Shown here: in pieces, positions 54,552 to 61,945 of the stretch
How the letters are laid out: the number at the start of each line of letters is the position of its first letter
Position numbering within the stretch: the first letter of the stretch is position 1
NCBI RefSeq assembly: GCF_014648435.1
Contig: NZ_BMRC01000001.1
Coordinates: 382,481-446,480 of the forward strand
Source: Nonomuraea spiralis
GTDB lineage: Bacteria > Actinomycetota > Actinomycetes > Streptosporangiales > Streptosporangiaceae
DNA length: 64,000 nucleotides
Reading direction: 5' to 3'
Position numbers and translations under genes: made by a program
The notes under the pieces: model-generated
Database searches by the model: none
Told to the model about the DNA's origin: nothing
What the model saw: only the letters and a program-made list of their open reading frames with translations

Positions 54552-55352
54552 TTGACGTCCTCAGAGCTGGAGACGCCGCCCCTCGACACCGCCCGCCGCC
54601 TCGCCGAGGGCGGCGACCTCGAGGGTGCGGCGGCGATACTGACCGAGCTCGTCGCCGACCCCGCCAACCCCGACCGGGCCCAGGCGGCCGTGGGGCTGGC
54701 CGTGGTGCTCGACGAGCGCGGCGACACCGACGCCGCCCGCGCCGCGGCCCGTACGGCGCTGGCCACCGGCCATCCCGAGTACGCCGCCCAGGCCGCCTGC
54801 CACCTGGCCCAGGGCTTCGAGCGCGAGGGCCGCGACGACCAGGCCAGGGCCGCCTGGCAGGCCGTGCTCGGCATGGGCACGGCCGCCTACCTCCCGCTGG
54901 CCCATCTCGCGCTGGCCCGGCTGGCCGGCGGCGCGGCGGAGGCGGAGAAGGAGCTGCGCGCCGCCATGGAGAGCGGCGAGCGGGCGGGCGACGCCCAGGC
55001 CGGCGCGCACGCGGCGCGGCAGCTCGCCGAGATGCTGCTGGAGCACGGCGATCCGGGCGAGGCAGCCGAGCTGCTGCTGGACGCGCTGGAGTTCGCCCCG
55101 GCGGGGGAGCTGCCGGGGCTGCGGGTGCTGCTCGGCATCGCCCACCTGGAGCTGGCCTGCGCGGAGTTCGCCGAGGCCGTCGAGAGCGGGGCCGACCCCC
55201 AGACGGGGGCGCTGGCCATCGAGCTGCTGGCCCGTACGCTGCCGCTGCGCGGGCGCACCGAGGACGCCGGTCAGGTGTGGACGTACGGCCTGGAGCACGA
55301 GGACGAGATCCTGGCCGCCGAGGTCCGGCTGCGTTTCCACCGCGACGCCTGA
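54552..55352 (+). CDS. TPR-repeat protein
   Basis: The 266-residue protein is all helical with TPR-like repeats: ARRLAEGGDLEGAAAILTELVADPANP, AVVLDERGDTDAARAAARTALATGHPEYA, ACHLAQGFEREGRDDQARAAWQAVL, then AEMLLEHGDPGEAAELLLDALEFAP. It is probably a scaffold for protein contacts. It starts at a TTG (54552) with AAGGAG five bases upstream; no ATG is close. It lies behind the gcvP terminator and is convergent with a small membrane protein gene. Confidence 0.82.
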   Translation: MTSSELETPPLDTARRLAEGGDLEGAAAILTELVADPANPDRAQAAVGLAVVLDERGDTDAARAAARTALATGHPEYAAQAACHLAQGFEREGRDDQARAAWQAVLGMGTAAYLPLAHLALARLAGGAAEAEKELRAAMESGERAGDAQAGAHAARQLAEMLLEHGDPGEAAELLLDALEFAPAGELPGLRVLLGIAHLELACAEFAEAVESGADPQTGALAIELLARTLPLRGRTEDAGQVWTYGLEHEDEILAAEVRLRFHRDA

Positions 55353-55380
55353 GCGCGCGGCAGAAAGCAGAGGCGCGGGC

Positions 55381-55734
55381 TCAGGCGCGGCGCATGATGG
55401 CCACGGCGGCGGCCACGTTGATGGCGACGATCGCCAGCCACGTGATCGTCAGGCCCACCAGGCCCGCGTTGCTCGCCGCGATGGCGGTCAGCGGGATGCC
55501 GATGCCCATCGAGCCCAGCGCGACGGGGATCATCGCCGCGCCGCCGTTGTGCTGCTTGGGCCTGGCCGGCGCGACGCCGTGGCCGTTCGGCTCGGCCTGT
55601 ACGCGGGCGGCGATGGCGGCGTCGAGCCGTTCCACGAAGGAGTCGACGAGCGCGGCCTCGTAGTCGGGGCCGAGGTCGCGGCGGGCGTCGAGGGTGGCCT
55701 GCAGGTCATCCCGGATGGGGCGCATGTCTGGCAT
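55381..55734 (-). CDS. Conserved small membrane protein
   Basis: The 117-residue protein has a soluble N-terminal half starting MPDMRPIRDDLQATLDARRDLGPDYEAALVDSFVERLDAAI, then two hydrophobic segments (MIPVALGSMGIGIPLTAIAAS and LVGLTITWLAIVAINVAAAVAIM). The N-terminal LDARRELG-like region resembles proteins often annotated as integral membrane or permease-like in actinomycetes. Function unknown. I prefer ATG 55734; ATG 55743 or a start further up are possible. It is divergent from the next hydrolase gene. Confidence 0.72.
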   Translation of the reverse strand: MPDMRPIRDDLQATLDARRDLGPDYEAALVDSFVERLDAAIAARVQAEPNGHGVAPARPKQHNGGAAMIPVALGSMGIGIPLTAIAASNAGLVGLTITWLAIVAINVAAAVAIMRRA

Positions 55735-55816
55735 AAAGGCCATCATCCCTGGTCTTCGGCGCGCCGTCATCCGACCTGGGAGCTAGGGGCGGATCCTCCC
55801 CAGGTACGGTGCTGCC

Positions 55817-56452
55817 ATGGAGATCATGACTCCGCGAGGGCCCGCGCTGGTGCAGGTGGACGAGGTGGCCGAGCCCCGGCTGCTGCTGGTGCTGACCCAC
55901 GGGTCGGCCGGGGGAGTGGACGCCCCCGACCTGCTGGCCGTCCGCGACGCCGCGCTCGGGGCCGGGGCGGTCGTGGCCAGGGTGTCGCAGGCGTTCCGGG
56001 TGGCGGGGGCGCGGGCGCCGGGCTCGGCGGTCAAGCAGGACGAGGCCTGGGAGATCGTGCTGGGCGAGCTGCGCGCCAGGTGGCCGGACCTGCCGCTGGT
56101 GCAGGGCGGGCGGAGCAACGGCGCCCGGGTGGCCTGCCGTACGGCCTCGGCCGTGGGCGCCGCGGCGGTGGTCGCGCTGGCCTTCCCGCTGCACCCGCCG
56201 GGCAAGCCGGAGCGTTCCAGGGCCGAGGAGTTGCGCGGGGCCGGGGTCGACGTGCTGGTGGTGAACGGGGACCGGGATCCGTTCGGAGTGCCGGATCCGG
56301 CGGACTGCGCCCGGCTGGTGGTGTTGCCGGGAGAGGGCCACGACCTGAAGCGGGACCCCGCCCGGGTGGGCGAGGTCGTGGCCCGGTGGATCGGCGGACT
56401 GGCCGCCGTCAGGCGGCGCCGACCAGGGGGTCGGGCCGGTGCGGCGCGATGA
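55817..56452 (+). CDS. Small alpha/beta hydrolase (Tex30/KANL3-like)
   Basis: The 211-residue protein has a short alpha/beta-hydrolase fold: LLLVLTHGSAGG, the elbow LVQGGRSNGARVACRTA with Ser in GRSNG, VVALAFPLHPPGKPE, the acidic part VLVVNGDRDPFG and the final His in LPGEGHDLKR. All three catalytic residues appear present. Substrate unknown. Its last 44 bases overlap the 3' end of the DUF5999 gene on the other strand, so the two ends share coding sequence. The Arg-rich tail ([14 protein letters not shown]) is a by-product of this overlap. Confidence 0.8.
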   Translation: MEIMTPRGPALVQVDEVAEPRLLLVLTHGSAGGVDAPDLLAVRDAALGAGAVVARVSQAFRVAGARAPGSAVKQDEAWEIVLGELRARWPDLPLVQGGRSNGARVACRTASAVGAAAVVALAFPLHPPGKPERSRAEELRGAGVDVLVVNGDRDPFGVPDPADCARLVVLPGEGHDLKRDPARVGEVVARWIGGLAAVRRRRPGGRAGAAR

Positions 56453-56606
56453 CGGTGCCGCTGGGCAGGAGTTCCCCGGTGTCCTCGAACAGGACGACGC
56501 CGTTGCAGAGAAGGCTCCACCCCTGCTCGGGGTGGCATGCGAGGGTGCGTGCTGCCTCGCGGTCCGGCGCCTCGGCAGACGGACAGGCCGGGTCGTGCGG
56601 GCACAT
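56409..56606 (-). CDS. DUF5999 family protein
   Basis: The 65-residue protein has the DUF5999 pattern: MCPHDPACPSAEAPDREAA, HPEQGWSLLCNGVVLFEDTGELLPSG, and a final HRPDP. These small actinobacterial proteins have several Cys/His residues at the start (C2, H4, C8) that may bind a metal. Function is unknown. The gene overlaps the convergent hydrolase by 44 bases. A 13-bp palindrome and a CRP-like site lie upstream. The strength of the match makes this a real gene despite its size. Confidence 0.85.
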   Translation of the reverse strand: MCPHDPACPSAEAPDREAARTLACHPEQGWSLLCNGVVLFEDTGELLPSGTVIAPHRPDPLVGAA

Positions 56607-56687
56607 CGGCGTGCCTCCGATATCTCGTGGGTGCTCCCGGGAGAGGGACGGGAGCGGCTCGGGTTTGTTGTTCTGGCAAGTGTGCGG

Positions 56688-56762
56688 CGTGTGTCACACG
56701 GTCCGACATAGCCCGTTCGGACTGTTACAGGAGGATCCCCCGATCGTGTGACCTTCGACACA
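56688..56762. promoter_or_regulatory. Palindrome and CRP-like site upstream of the DUF5999 gene
   Basis: cgtgtgtcacacg (56688-56700) is a perfect 13-bp palindrome centred on T56694. At 56747-56762 TGTGA-N6-ACACA differs by one base from the CRP/FNR consensus TGTGA-N6-TCACA. Both lie between the DUF5999 start (56606) and the TetR stop (56805). Their function is inferred only; the 56607-56804 gap has no other gene. Confidence 0.4.
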
Positions 56763-56804
56763 GCGTGCCTTATGCAGGATAACGGGCCAAGCGTGACACG
56801 CGCA

Positions 56805-57374
56805 CTACGTTTGCAACCCCTTAAGCAAAGCGTCGAGCCCTCTTTCGAAGTCCACATCGGCTCTTTCGTCACGCCTGACCCATTCATCAACTTCTGGGTC
56901 AGCCCATCCGGATTGCTGGACCTCGACCGCCACGCTGCCGAACACGAACGCCCGTAGCGCCCGTACGGCCTCGGGGGCGTCGCGCAGGCCCCCGTCGGCG
57001 AGTTGCTCGGTCTGCTCGCTGATGGCCACCGCGGTGGCGCCCTTGGGCGGCTTGGTCAGGGCCAGGGCCAGCACGCCGGGATGCTCGCGCAGCAGCTCCC
57101 GGCCTGCCCGGCACCACGCCCTGGCCGTCTCCTGCCAGGTGGCCGCCTGCTCCACGTGCACGGACGTGACGTGCTCGGCCAGCGCGTCCATCAGCGCCTC
57201 CTTGCCCCGGGGCAGGTGGTGGTAGATGGCCATGGCCTCCACCTCCAGCGCGTCGCCCAGCCGGCGCATGGTGAGCCGGCGCAGGCCCTGGCTGTCGGCG
57301 ATGTGGAGTGCGGCCTCGATGATGCGCTCGCGGGAGAGTGGGACGGGAGGTCGCTTTGCGGGCATGGTGATCAT
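56805..57374 (-). CDS. TetR-family regulator with TetR_C_1-type domain
   Basis: The 189-residue protein has the HTH LSRERIIEAALHIADSQGLRRLTMRRLGDALEVEAMAIYHHLPRGKEALMDALAEHV, followed by TWQETARAWCRAGRELLREHPGVLALAL, the C-terminal domain of tetracycline-repressor-like proteins. Ligand unknown. The start is ATG 57374 or 57365, both without a strong ribosome site. It is divergent from the hypothetical gene at 57488, so it may control it; no clear operator. Confidence 0.87.
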   Translation of the reverse strand: MITMPAKRPPVPLSRERIIEAALHIADSQGLRRLTMRRLGDALEVEAMAIYHHLPRGKEALMDALAEHVTSVHVEQAATWQETARAWCRAGRELLREHPGVLALALTKPPKGATAVAISEQTEQLADGGLRDAPEAVRALRAFVFGSVAVEVQQSGWADPEVDEWVRRDERADVDFERGLDALLKGLQT

Positions 57375-57487
57375 CTTACTGGGCGGCCCCGTCCGCCGCC
57401 CGGACTTCGGAGGCGGTGTCAGAAGGTGGTCACGGACGGCGTACCCTTGTCGGTTGAACAGCAAAGACTGCGTGAAGGGCAGGGTCG

Positions 57488-57886
57488 ATGGCGTTTTTCC
57501 GTCCGCGGGTGAGCCGGGAGGCCGAGGTTCGCTACCACGCGGACCAGGAGATCTCCAAGAGCTTCCCGCAGCTGCTTGAGAAGGCCAGGCAGGCCGAGGG
57601 GACCGTGCGCGACCTGCGTGCCGCCGCGGCCGACGAGATCGAGCTGCTGGCCGCGGGCCGGGTGTTCGACGTCGCGCTGACCGAGGCGCTGCGGGCCGCC
57701 GAGGCGGGTCAGCGGGCCACGTTCGGCGTGCGCGCCTACGACGACCGCATCGCGCGCCGCAAGGCCAAGGCCACCCCCCGCGGGGCCATGTGGACGGCCG
57801 AGGTCGACCGGCTGCGCACGCTGCGCGAGGAGAACCGCATGTGGGGCATCCCGCGCATCCCCCGCCCGGTGCCCGCCACCGCCTGA
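57488..57886 (+). CDS. Conserved hypothetical protein
   Basis: The 132-residue protein starts MAFFRPRVSREAEVRYHADQEISKSFPQLLEKARQAEGTVRDL and is helical, ending REENRMWGIPRIPRPVP. Charged residues and heptad-like leucines suggest a coiled coil. I do not recognise the family. A clean promoter is not visible, but GGGCAGGGTCG before the ATG is a usable ribosome site. It is followed by a hairpin shared with the sigma-factor gene. Confidence 0.65.
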   Translation: MAFFRPRVSREAEVRYHADQEISKSFPQLLEKARQAEGTVRDLRAAAADEIELLAAGRVFDVALTEALRAAEAGQRATFGVRAYDDRIARRKAKATPRGAMWTAEVDRLRTLREENRMWGIPRIPRPVPATA

Positions 57887-57902
57887 CCTCCGGCGACAGA
57901 AA

Positions 57903-57931
57903 AGCCCCGGCACCTGTGGTGTGCCGGGGCT
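57903..57931. terminator. Terminator between the hypothetical gene and the sigma-factor gene
   Basis: agccccggcac (57903-57913) pairs with gtgccggggct (57921-57931), an 11-bp perfect stem with a 7-base loop, flanked by AAA on one side and TCTT on the other. Convergent genes on both sides could share it. Confidence 0.85.
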
Positions 57932-57962
57932 CTTCGTGCGTGCCGGGATCTCCGGCGGCCGG

Positions 57963-59294
57963 TCAGCTGGCCCAGTCGAGCAGCGGACGGGTGTTGCTCG
58001 GGTGGCGCAGCTTCGACAGCGACTCCTTCTCGAGCTGGCGGATGCGCTCGCGGGTCAGGCCGAGGTGCTTGCCGATCTCGTCCAGGGTGTGCGGCTTGCC
58101 GTCCACTAGGCCGAAGCGCAGGGCCATGATCTTCGCCTCGCGCGGCGAGAGGTTGTCGAGCACGCCGCGCAGCTGGTCGCCCAGCAGCTGGCGGTCGACG
58201 ATCTCCGAGGCCTCGGGCGAGTCGACGTCCTCGATGAGGTCGCCGATCGTGGTCTCGCCGTCCTCGCCGATCGTCGCGTTGAGCGAGATCGGCTGGCGGC
58301 TGGTGCGCAGCAGCTCCTCGATCTGGTCGGGGGTCTTGTCGAGTTCGACGGCCAGCTCCTCGGGCGTGGGCTCGCGGCCCAGCCTCTGGTGCATGTCACG
58401 CTCGACCCGCGACAGCTTGGAGAGCATCTCCAGCACGTGCACGGGCAGCCGGATCGTACGGGCGGAGTCGGCGAAGCCACGCTGGATGGCCTGCCGGATC
58501 CACCACATGGCGTAGGTGGAGAACTTGAAGCCCTTGGTGTAGTCGAACTTCTCCACGGCCCTGATCAGGCCCAGGTTGCCCTCCTGGACGACGTCCAGCA
58601 GCGACATGCCGCGGTCGGTGTACTTCTTGGCCACCGAGACGACCAGCCGCAGGTTGGCCTCCAGCATGTGGTCCTTGGCCTGACGGCCGTCCTCGACCAC
58701 CAGGTTCAGGTCGTCGCGCACGGCCGACGGCACGTCGGGGTCGGTCTCCAGCTTGTACTCGGCGTACAGGCCGGCCTCGATCCGGCGGGCCAGCTCGACC
58801 TCCTGGGCGGCGGTGAGCAGCGTACGGCGGCCGATCGACTTCAGGTACGTGTGCACCGAGTCGCCCATGACGGACTGGGTGTCGTCCAGGTCGCTGGTCT
58901 CGTTCTCGATCTCGACGTCCTCGGCGGTGAGCTCGATGTCGTCGGGGGCCACGTCCTCCTCGTGCTCCGGCTTGCCGTCCGCCGGGTTTTTTGCCTCGGC
59001 GGCCTTGCGGCCGGTAGCCTTTGCCCCGGAAGCCTTCCTCGGCTTCGGAGCGCTCGCGGTCTTCTGGGTGGTCTTCCTGGCGGCGGTCTTGGCCAGTGAC
59101 GGCTCGTTCTCGGCGGCCAGGCTCACGCCGGCCTCCGACAGCTCGCGCAGGATCGTGCGGCCTTCGGACGGGCTGATGCCGGCCTGGGCGAACGCGTCAC
59201 GCAGCTCCGCCAGAGAAAGGTGACCCTGGGCTCGCCCTCGTTCAATGAGCTGGTCGAGAGTCGCGGGTGGGGTCGCCACGGCGGTTCTGGGCAT
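57963..59294 (-). CDS. RNA polymerase sigma-70 factor, RpoD/HrdB-like
   Basis: The 443-residue protein has region 1.1-like residues 1-60, a basic Lys/Ala-rich linker ([22 protein letters not shown]), an acidic stretch, then region 1.2 ([16 protein letters not shown]), region 2 ([74 protein letters not shown]), region 3 and region 4 ([27 protein letters not shown]). This is a group 1/2 sigma, most likely the housekeeping factor or a close paralogue. ATG 59294 has GGAGGAGG just upstream. A longer frame lacks a plausible start. Confidence 0.93.
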   Translation of the reverse strand: MPRTAVATPPATLDQLIERGRAQGHLSLAELRDAFAQAGISPSEGRTILRELSEAGVSLAAENEPSLAKTAARKTTQKTASAPKPRKASGAKATGRKAAEAKNPADGKPEHEEDVAPDDIELTAEDVEIENETSDLDDTQSVMGDSVHTYLKSIGRRTLLTAAQEVELARRIEAGLYAEYKLETDPDVPSAVRDDLNLVVEDGRQAKDHMLEANLRLVVSVAKKYTDRGMSLLDVVQEGNLGLIRAVEKFDYTKGFKFSTYAMWWIRQAIQRGFADSARTIRLPVHVLEMLSKLSRVERDMHQRLGREPTPEELAVELDKTPDQIEELLRTSRQPISLNATIGEDGETTIGDLIEDVDSPEASEIVDRQLLGDQLRGVLDNLSPREAKIMALRFGLVDGKPHTLDEIGKHLGLTRERIRQLEKESLSKLRHPSNTRPLLDWAS

Positions 59295-59377
59295 GAGGAC
59301 ACCTCCTCCGTACGGAGTCGAAGCGATCAGGCAGGTTGTGGTGGGGCGGTGTTCACTCCGCACGGCACACCAGTATC

Positions 59378-59399
59378 AATAACGCCATCCGCCGTTATT
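59378..59399 (-). promoter_or_regulatory. Palindrome at the putative sigma-factor promoter
   Basis: aataacg (59378-59384) and cgttatt (59393-59399) form a perfect inverted repeat with an 8-base spacer, about 85-105 bases upstream of the sigma ATG. On the minus strand the right part reads TTATTGATAC, a possible -10. A regulator binding here could control the sigma gene. Confidence 0.5.
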
Positions 59400-59415
59400 T
59401 GTTCCCGGACGGATG

Positions 59416-59434
59416 AAAAAGGGGCGGAACGCCC
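59416..59434 (-). terminator. Intrinsic terminator of the small secreted-protein gene
   Basis: On the minus strand gggcg-ttc-cgccc (59434-59422) is followed by a C and then TTTTT (59420-59416), a classic stem plus U-run. It lies 32 bases past the stop of the gene at 59466-59780. Confidence 0.75.
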
Positions 59435-59465
59435 AGAGGGCGCGCCACCCCGGGAAGGCGGGAAT

Positions 59466-59780
59466 CTACTCCGCCACCTCGAAGTTTCCGGTCGCCTCGG
59501 GCATGGGCATCGGTTCGGCCTCCTCCATGCGCTTGTCGGTCCAGTAGTCGACGACCGCGCCCGGATCGGGGTTGACCTCCTTGGAGACCACGATGCCGTC
59601 GGTGTTGTCGGGCGCGGGGACCTGAACGCCGGTGGGCGGGGCCTGCTCGACCACGGCCCTGGTCTCCCTCGCGACCGCGTCGAGCTTGCCCGCCGAGGCG
59701 GCCGCCGCGACCGAGGCGCCACCGACGACGATCACGCCGACGACGCCCGCGGATGCCCACATCTTGCGGGTCTGGTTCAT
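59466..59780 (-). CDS. Small secreted protein resembling the pro-region of actinobacterial S1 proteases
   Basis: The 104-residue protein has a signal peptide (MNQTRKMWASAGVVGVIVVGGASVAAAASAG), then a proline/acid-rich stretch and VVDYWTDKRMEEAEPMPMPEATGNF. The YWTxxRM motif occurs in the linker between signal peptide and catalytic domain of secreted trypsin-like proteases in this group, but here the protein stops directly after it. It may be a free propeptide-like inhibitor, a remnant, or something unrelated. ATG 59780 has GGGAG upstream. A U-run terminator follows. Confidence 0.65.
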   Translation of the reverse strand: MNQTRKMWASAGVVGVIVVGGASVAAAASAGKLDAVARETRAVVEQAPPTGVQVPAPDNTDGIVVSKEVNPDPGAVVDYWTDKRMEEAEPMPMPEATGNFEVAE

Positions 59781-59823
59781 GAAGGCTCCCTTCCTTCTTC
59801 CGGTATGACGCAGCCGCACCCCG

Positions 59824-60969
59824 TCAGGTTCCTGTCCGCAGCCGTACGAGATCGGTCTTGCCGTTGGGCAGCAGCGGGAGGCCGGGGAGCAGGCGCAGGC
59901 CGCGGGGGGCGGCGTGGGCGGGCAGCAGGTCGCGGCAGTGGGCGCGCAGCTCGGCCAGCGTGGGCGGCGCGGCCGGGTCGGCGGGCACCACGAACGCCGT
60001 CACCGCCTCGCCCCACTCCGGGTCCGGCAGGCCGGCCACGGCCACGTCCCTGACCTGGGGATGGGCGCCGAGCACCGCGGTCACGGCACCGGCCACGACC
60101 TTCTCGCCGCCGGTGTTGATGACGTCGTCGGCCCGGCCGAGCACGCGCAGGCGGCCGCCGGTCAGCTCGCCGAGGTCGGCGGTGACGAACCAGTCGCCGT
60201 CGAAGGCGGCCGGCTCGCCGAAGCGGTAGCCGGAGAACAACACGGGCCCGGTGATCCTGATCAGGCCGTCCTCGCCGATTTTGAGATCTACATTGTAAAG
60301 GGGCTGGCCGTCGTACACGCAGCCGCCGCTGGTCTCGCTCATCCCGTACGTGGTGAACACCCGCGCGCCGAGCTCCCCGGCCCGCTCGACCAGGCCCGCG
60401 CGCGGCGCCGCGCCGCCCAGCAGGATCGTGCGGAACACCGACAGGTCGGCCTCCATCTCGACCAGCCGGTGGAGCTGCGTCGGCACCAGGGACACGTGGT
60501 GGGCCCCCGACGACAACACGGCCCGCGCGTCGAAGGAGGGGTGGATGACCGGCTCGCTGCCCGAGAGCAGCGCGCGGACCAGCACCTGAAGGCCGGAGAC
60601 GTGGGAGACGGGCAGGCAGCACAACCACCGGTCGCCGTCACCGGCCCCGATCCGGCCCAGCGAGGCCGCCGCCGAGGCACGCAGCGCGGACGCCGACAAC
60701 ATCACGCCCTTGGGGACGCCGGTGCTGCCGCTGGTGGCGATCACGACCGCCACGTCGCCGGGGACGCCGGCGCCGCCGACCCGCGGCTCGCCGTCGGCGT
60801 GGGTGGGGCGGAGGGTCTCCAGGACCCGGTGTTCGTGGCCCGGCTGAAGAGGCAGGACGGCGGGACCGTCACCCGAGAGCGCGTCGCGGATCGCGGTGAA
60901 AAGGGCGGGTCCCGGAGGCTGCACAATGGCATGCAGCGGACGGTCCGGATGCGACGGGTTCCTCCACAT
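59824..60969 (-). CDS. menE: o-Succinylbenzoate-CoA ligase
   Basis: The 381-residue protein has the adenylate-forming core: VVIATSGSTGVPKGVMLSASAL (P-loop), FTTYGMSETSGGCVYDG, and NTGGEKV before the C-terminal domain with LLPNGKTDLVRL carrying the catalytic Lys. It is shorter than usual CoA ligases, as MenE enzymes in actinomycetes tend to be. It links o-succinylbenzoate to CoA in menaquinone synthesis. It is divergent from menC with 49 bases between the chosen starts; both promoters must share this short region. Confidence 0.9.
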   Translation of the reverse strand: MWRNPSHPDRPLHAIVQPPGPALFTAIRDALSGDGPAVLPLQPGHEHRVLETLRPTHADGEPRVGGAGVPGDVAVVIATSGSTGVPKGVMLSASALRASAAASLGRIGAGDGDRWLCCLPVSHVSGLQVLVRALLSGSEPVIHPSFDARAVLSSGAHHVSLVPTQLHRLVEMEADLSVFRTILLGGAAPRAGLVERAGELGARVFTTYGMSETSGGCVYDGQPLYNVDLKIGEDGLIRITGPVLFSGYRFGEPAAFDGDWFVTADLGELTGGRLRVLGRADDVINTGGEKVVAGAVTAVLGAHPQVRDVAVAGLPDPEWGEAVTAFVVPADPAAPPTLAELRAHCRDLLPAHAAPRGLRLLPGLPLLPNGKTDLVRLRTGT

Positions 60970-61018
60970 GCTCGTAAGGTTAATGGCGACAGGTCGGACA
61001 CAGGTGCAGGGTAGGGTC

Positions 61019-61945
61019 GTGACGCGTTCTCCCGTGGTCTTCCGGATTCCGATGCGGACGCGGTTCCGAGGACAGACCGTCAGGGAAGGCGTGCTGCTGC
61101 ACGGTCCGGCGGGCTGGGGGGAGTTCTCCCCGTTCCCCGAGTACGGTCCGCGCGAGTGTGCCCGCTGGCTGGCGTGCGCCCGTGAGGCGGCCTTCGAGGG
61201 GTGGCCCGAGCCGGTGCGCGACAGCGTCCCGGTCAACGCCACCGTCCCGGCCGTCGATCCCGAGCAGGCTCATGAGCTGGTGCGGCGGTCCGGCTGCGAC
61301 ACGGCGAAGGTGAAGGTGGCCGAGCGCGGCCAGACGTTCGCCGAGGACCTGGCCAGGGTGGAGGCCGTACGCGACGCCCTGGGGCCGTCCGGGCGGCTGC
61401 GCGTCGACGTCAACGGCGCCTGGGAGGTCGGCGAGGCCGTCACCCGGATCAAGCGCCTCGACCGGTTCGGGCTGGAGTACGCCGAGCAGCCGTGCGCGAC
61501 GCTGGAGGAGCTGGCGGCCGTGCGCAGGGCGGTCGACGTGCCGATCGCGGCCGACGAGTCGATCCGGCGCGCCGAGGACCCGCTGCGGGTCAGGGCGGCC
61601 GAGGCGGCCGACATCGCGGTGGTCAAGGTGCAGCCGCTGGGCGGGGTGCGCGCCGCGCTGCGCGTGGTGGAGTCCTGCGGGTTGCCCGCCGTGGTCTCCA
61701 GCGCGGTCGAGACGTCCGTGGGGCTGGCGGCGGGGGTCGCGCTGGCGGCGGCGTTGCCGTCGCTGCCGTACGCGTGCGGGCTCGGCACGATGTCGCTGCT
61801 GGCGGGCGACGTGGTGGCGGAGTCGCTGGTGCCCGTGGAGGGACGGCTGCCGGTCCGCCGCCCCTCGGTGAATTTTCAGCATTTGTCGGAATTTGAGATT
61901 GAATCTCCCCAGTGGCTTGGCCGGATGCAGGAGGCGTCACGTTGA
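61019..61945 (+). CDS. menC: o-Succinylbenzoate synthase
   Basis: The 308-residue enolase-superfamily protein has TAKVKVAE (catalytic KxK), LRVDVNGAW, LEYAEQPC, PIAADESI with the metal-binding acids, and VVKVQPLGG with the second Lys. It dehydrates SHCHC to o-succinylbenzoate in menaquinone synthesis. The GTG at 61019 fits the N-terminus of the family (VVFRIPMRTRFRG); in-frame ATGs at 60968 and 60983 would overlap the menE start. Its stop overlaps the menD start (TTGA). Confidence 0.9.
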   Translation: MTRSPVVFRIPMRTRFRGQTVREGVLLHGPAGWGEFSPFPEYGPRECARWLACAREAAFEGWPEPVRDSVPVNATVPAVDPEQAHELVRRSGCDTAKVKVAERGQTFAEDLARVEAVRDALGPSGRLRVDVNGAWEVGEAVTRIKRLDRFGLEYAEQPCATLEELAAVRRAVDVPIAADESIRRAEDPLRVRAAEAADIAVVKVQPLGGVRAALRVVESCGLPAVVSSAVETSVGLAAGVALAAALPSLPYACGLGTMSLLAGDVVAESLVPVEGRLPVRRPSVNFQHLSEFEIESPQWLGRMQEASR

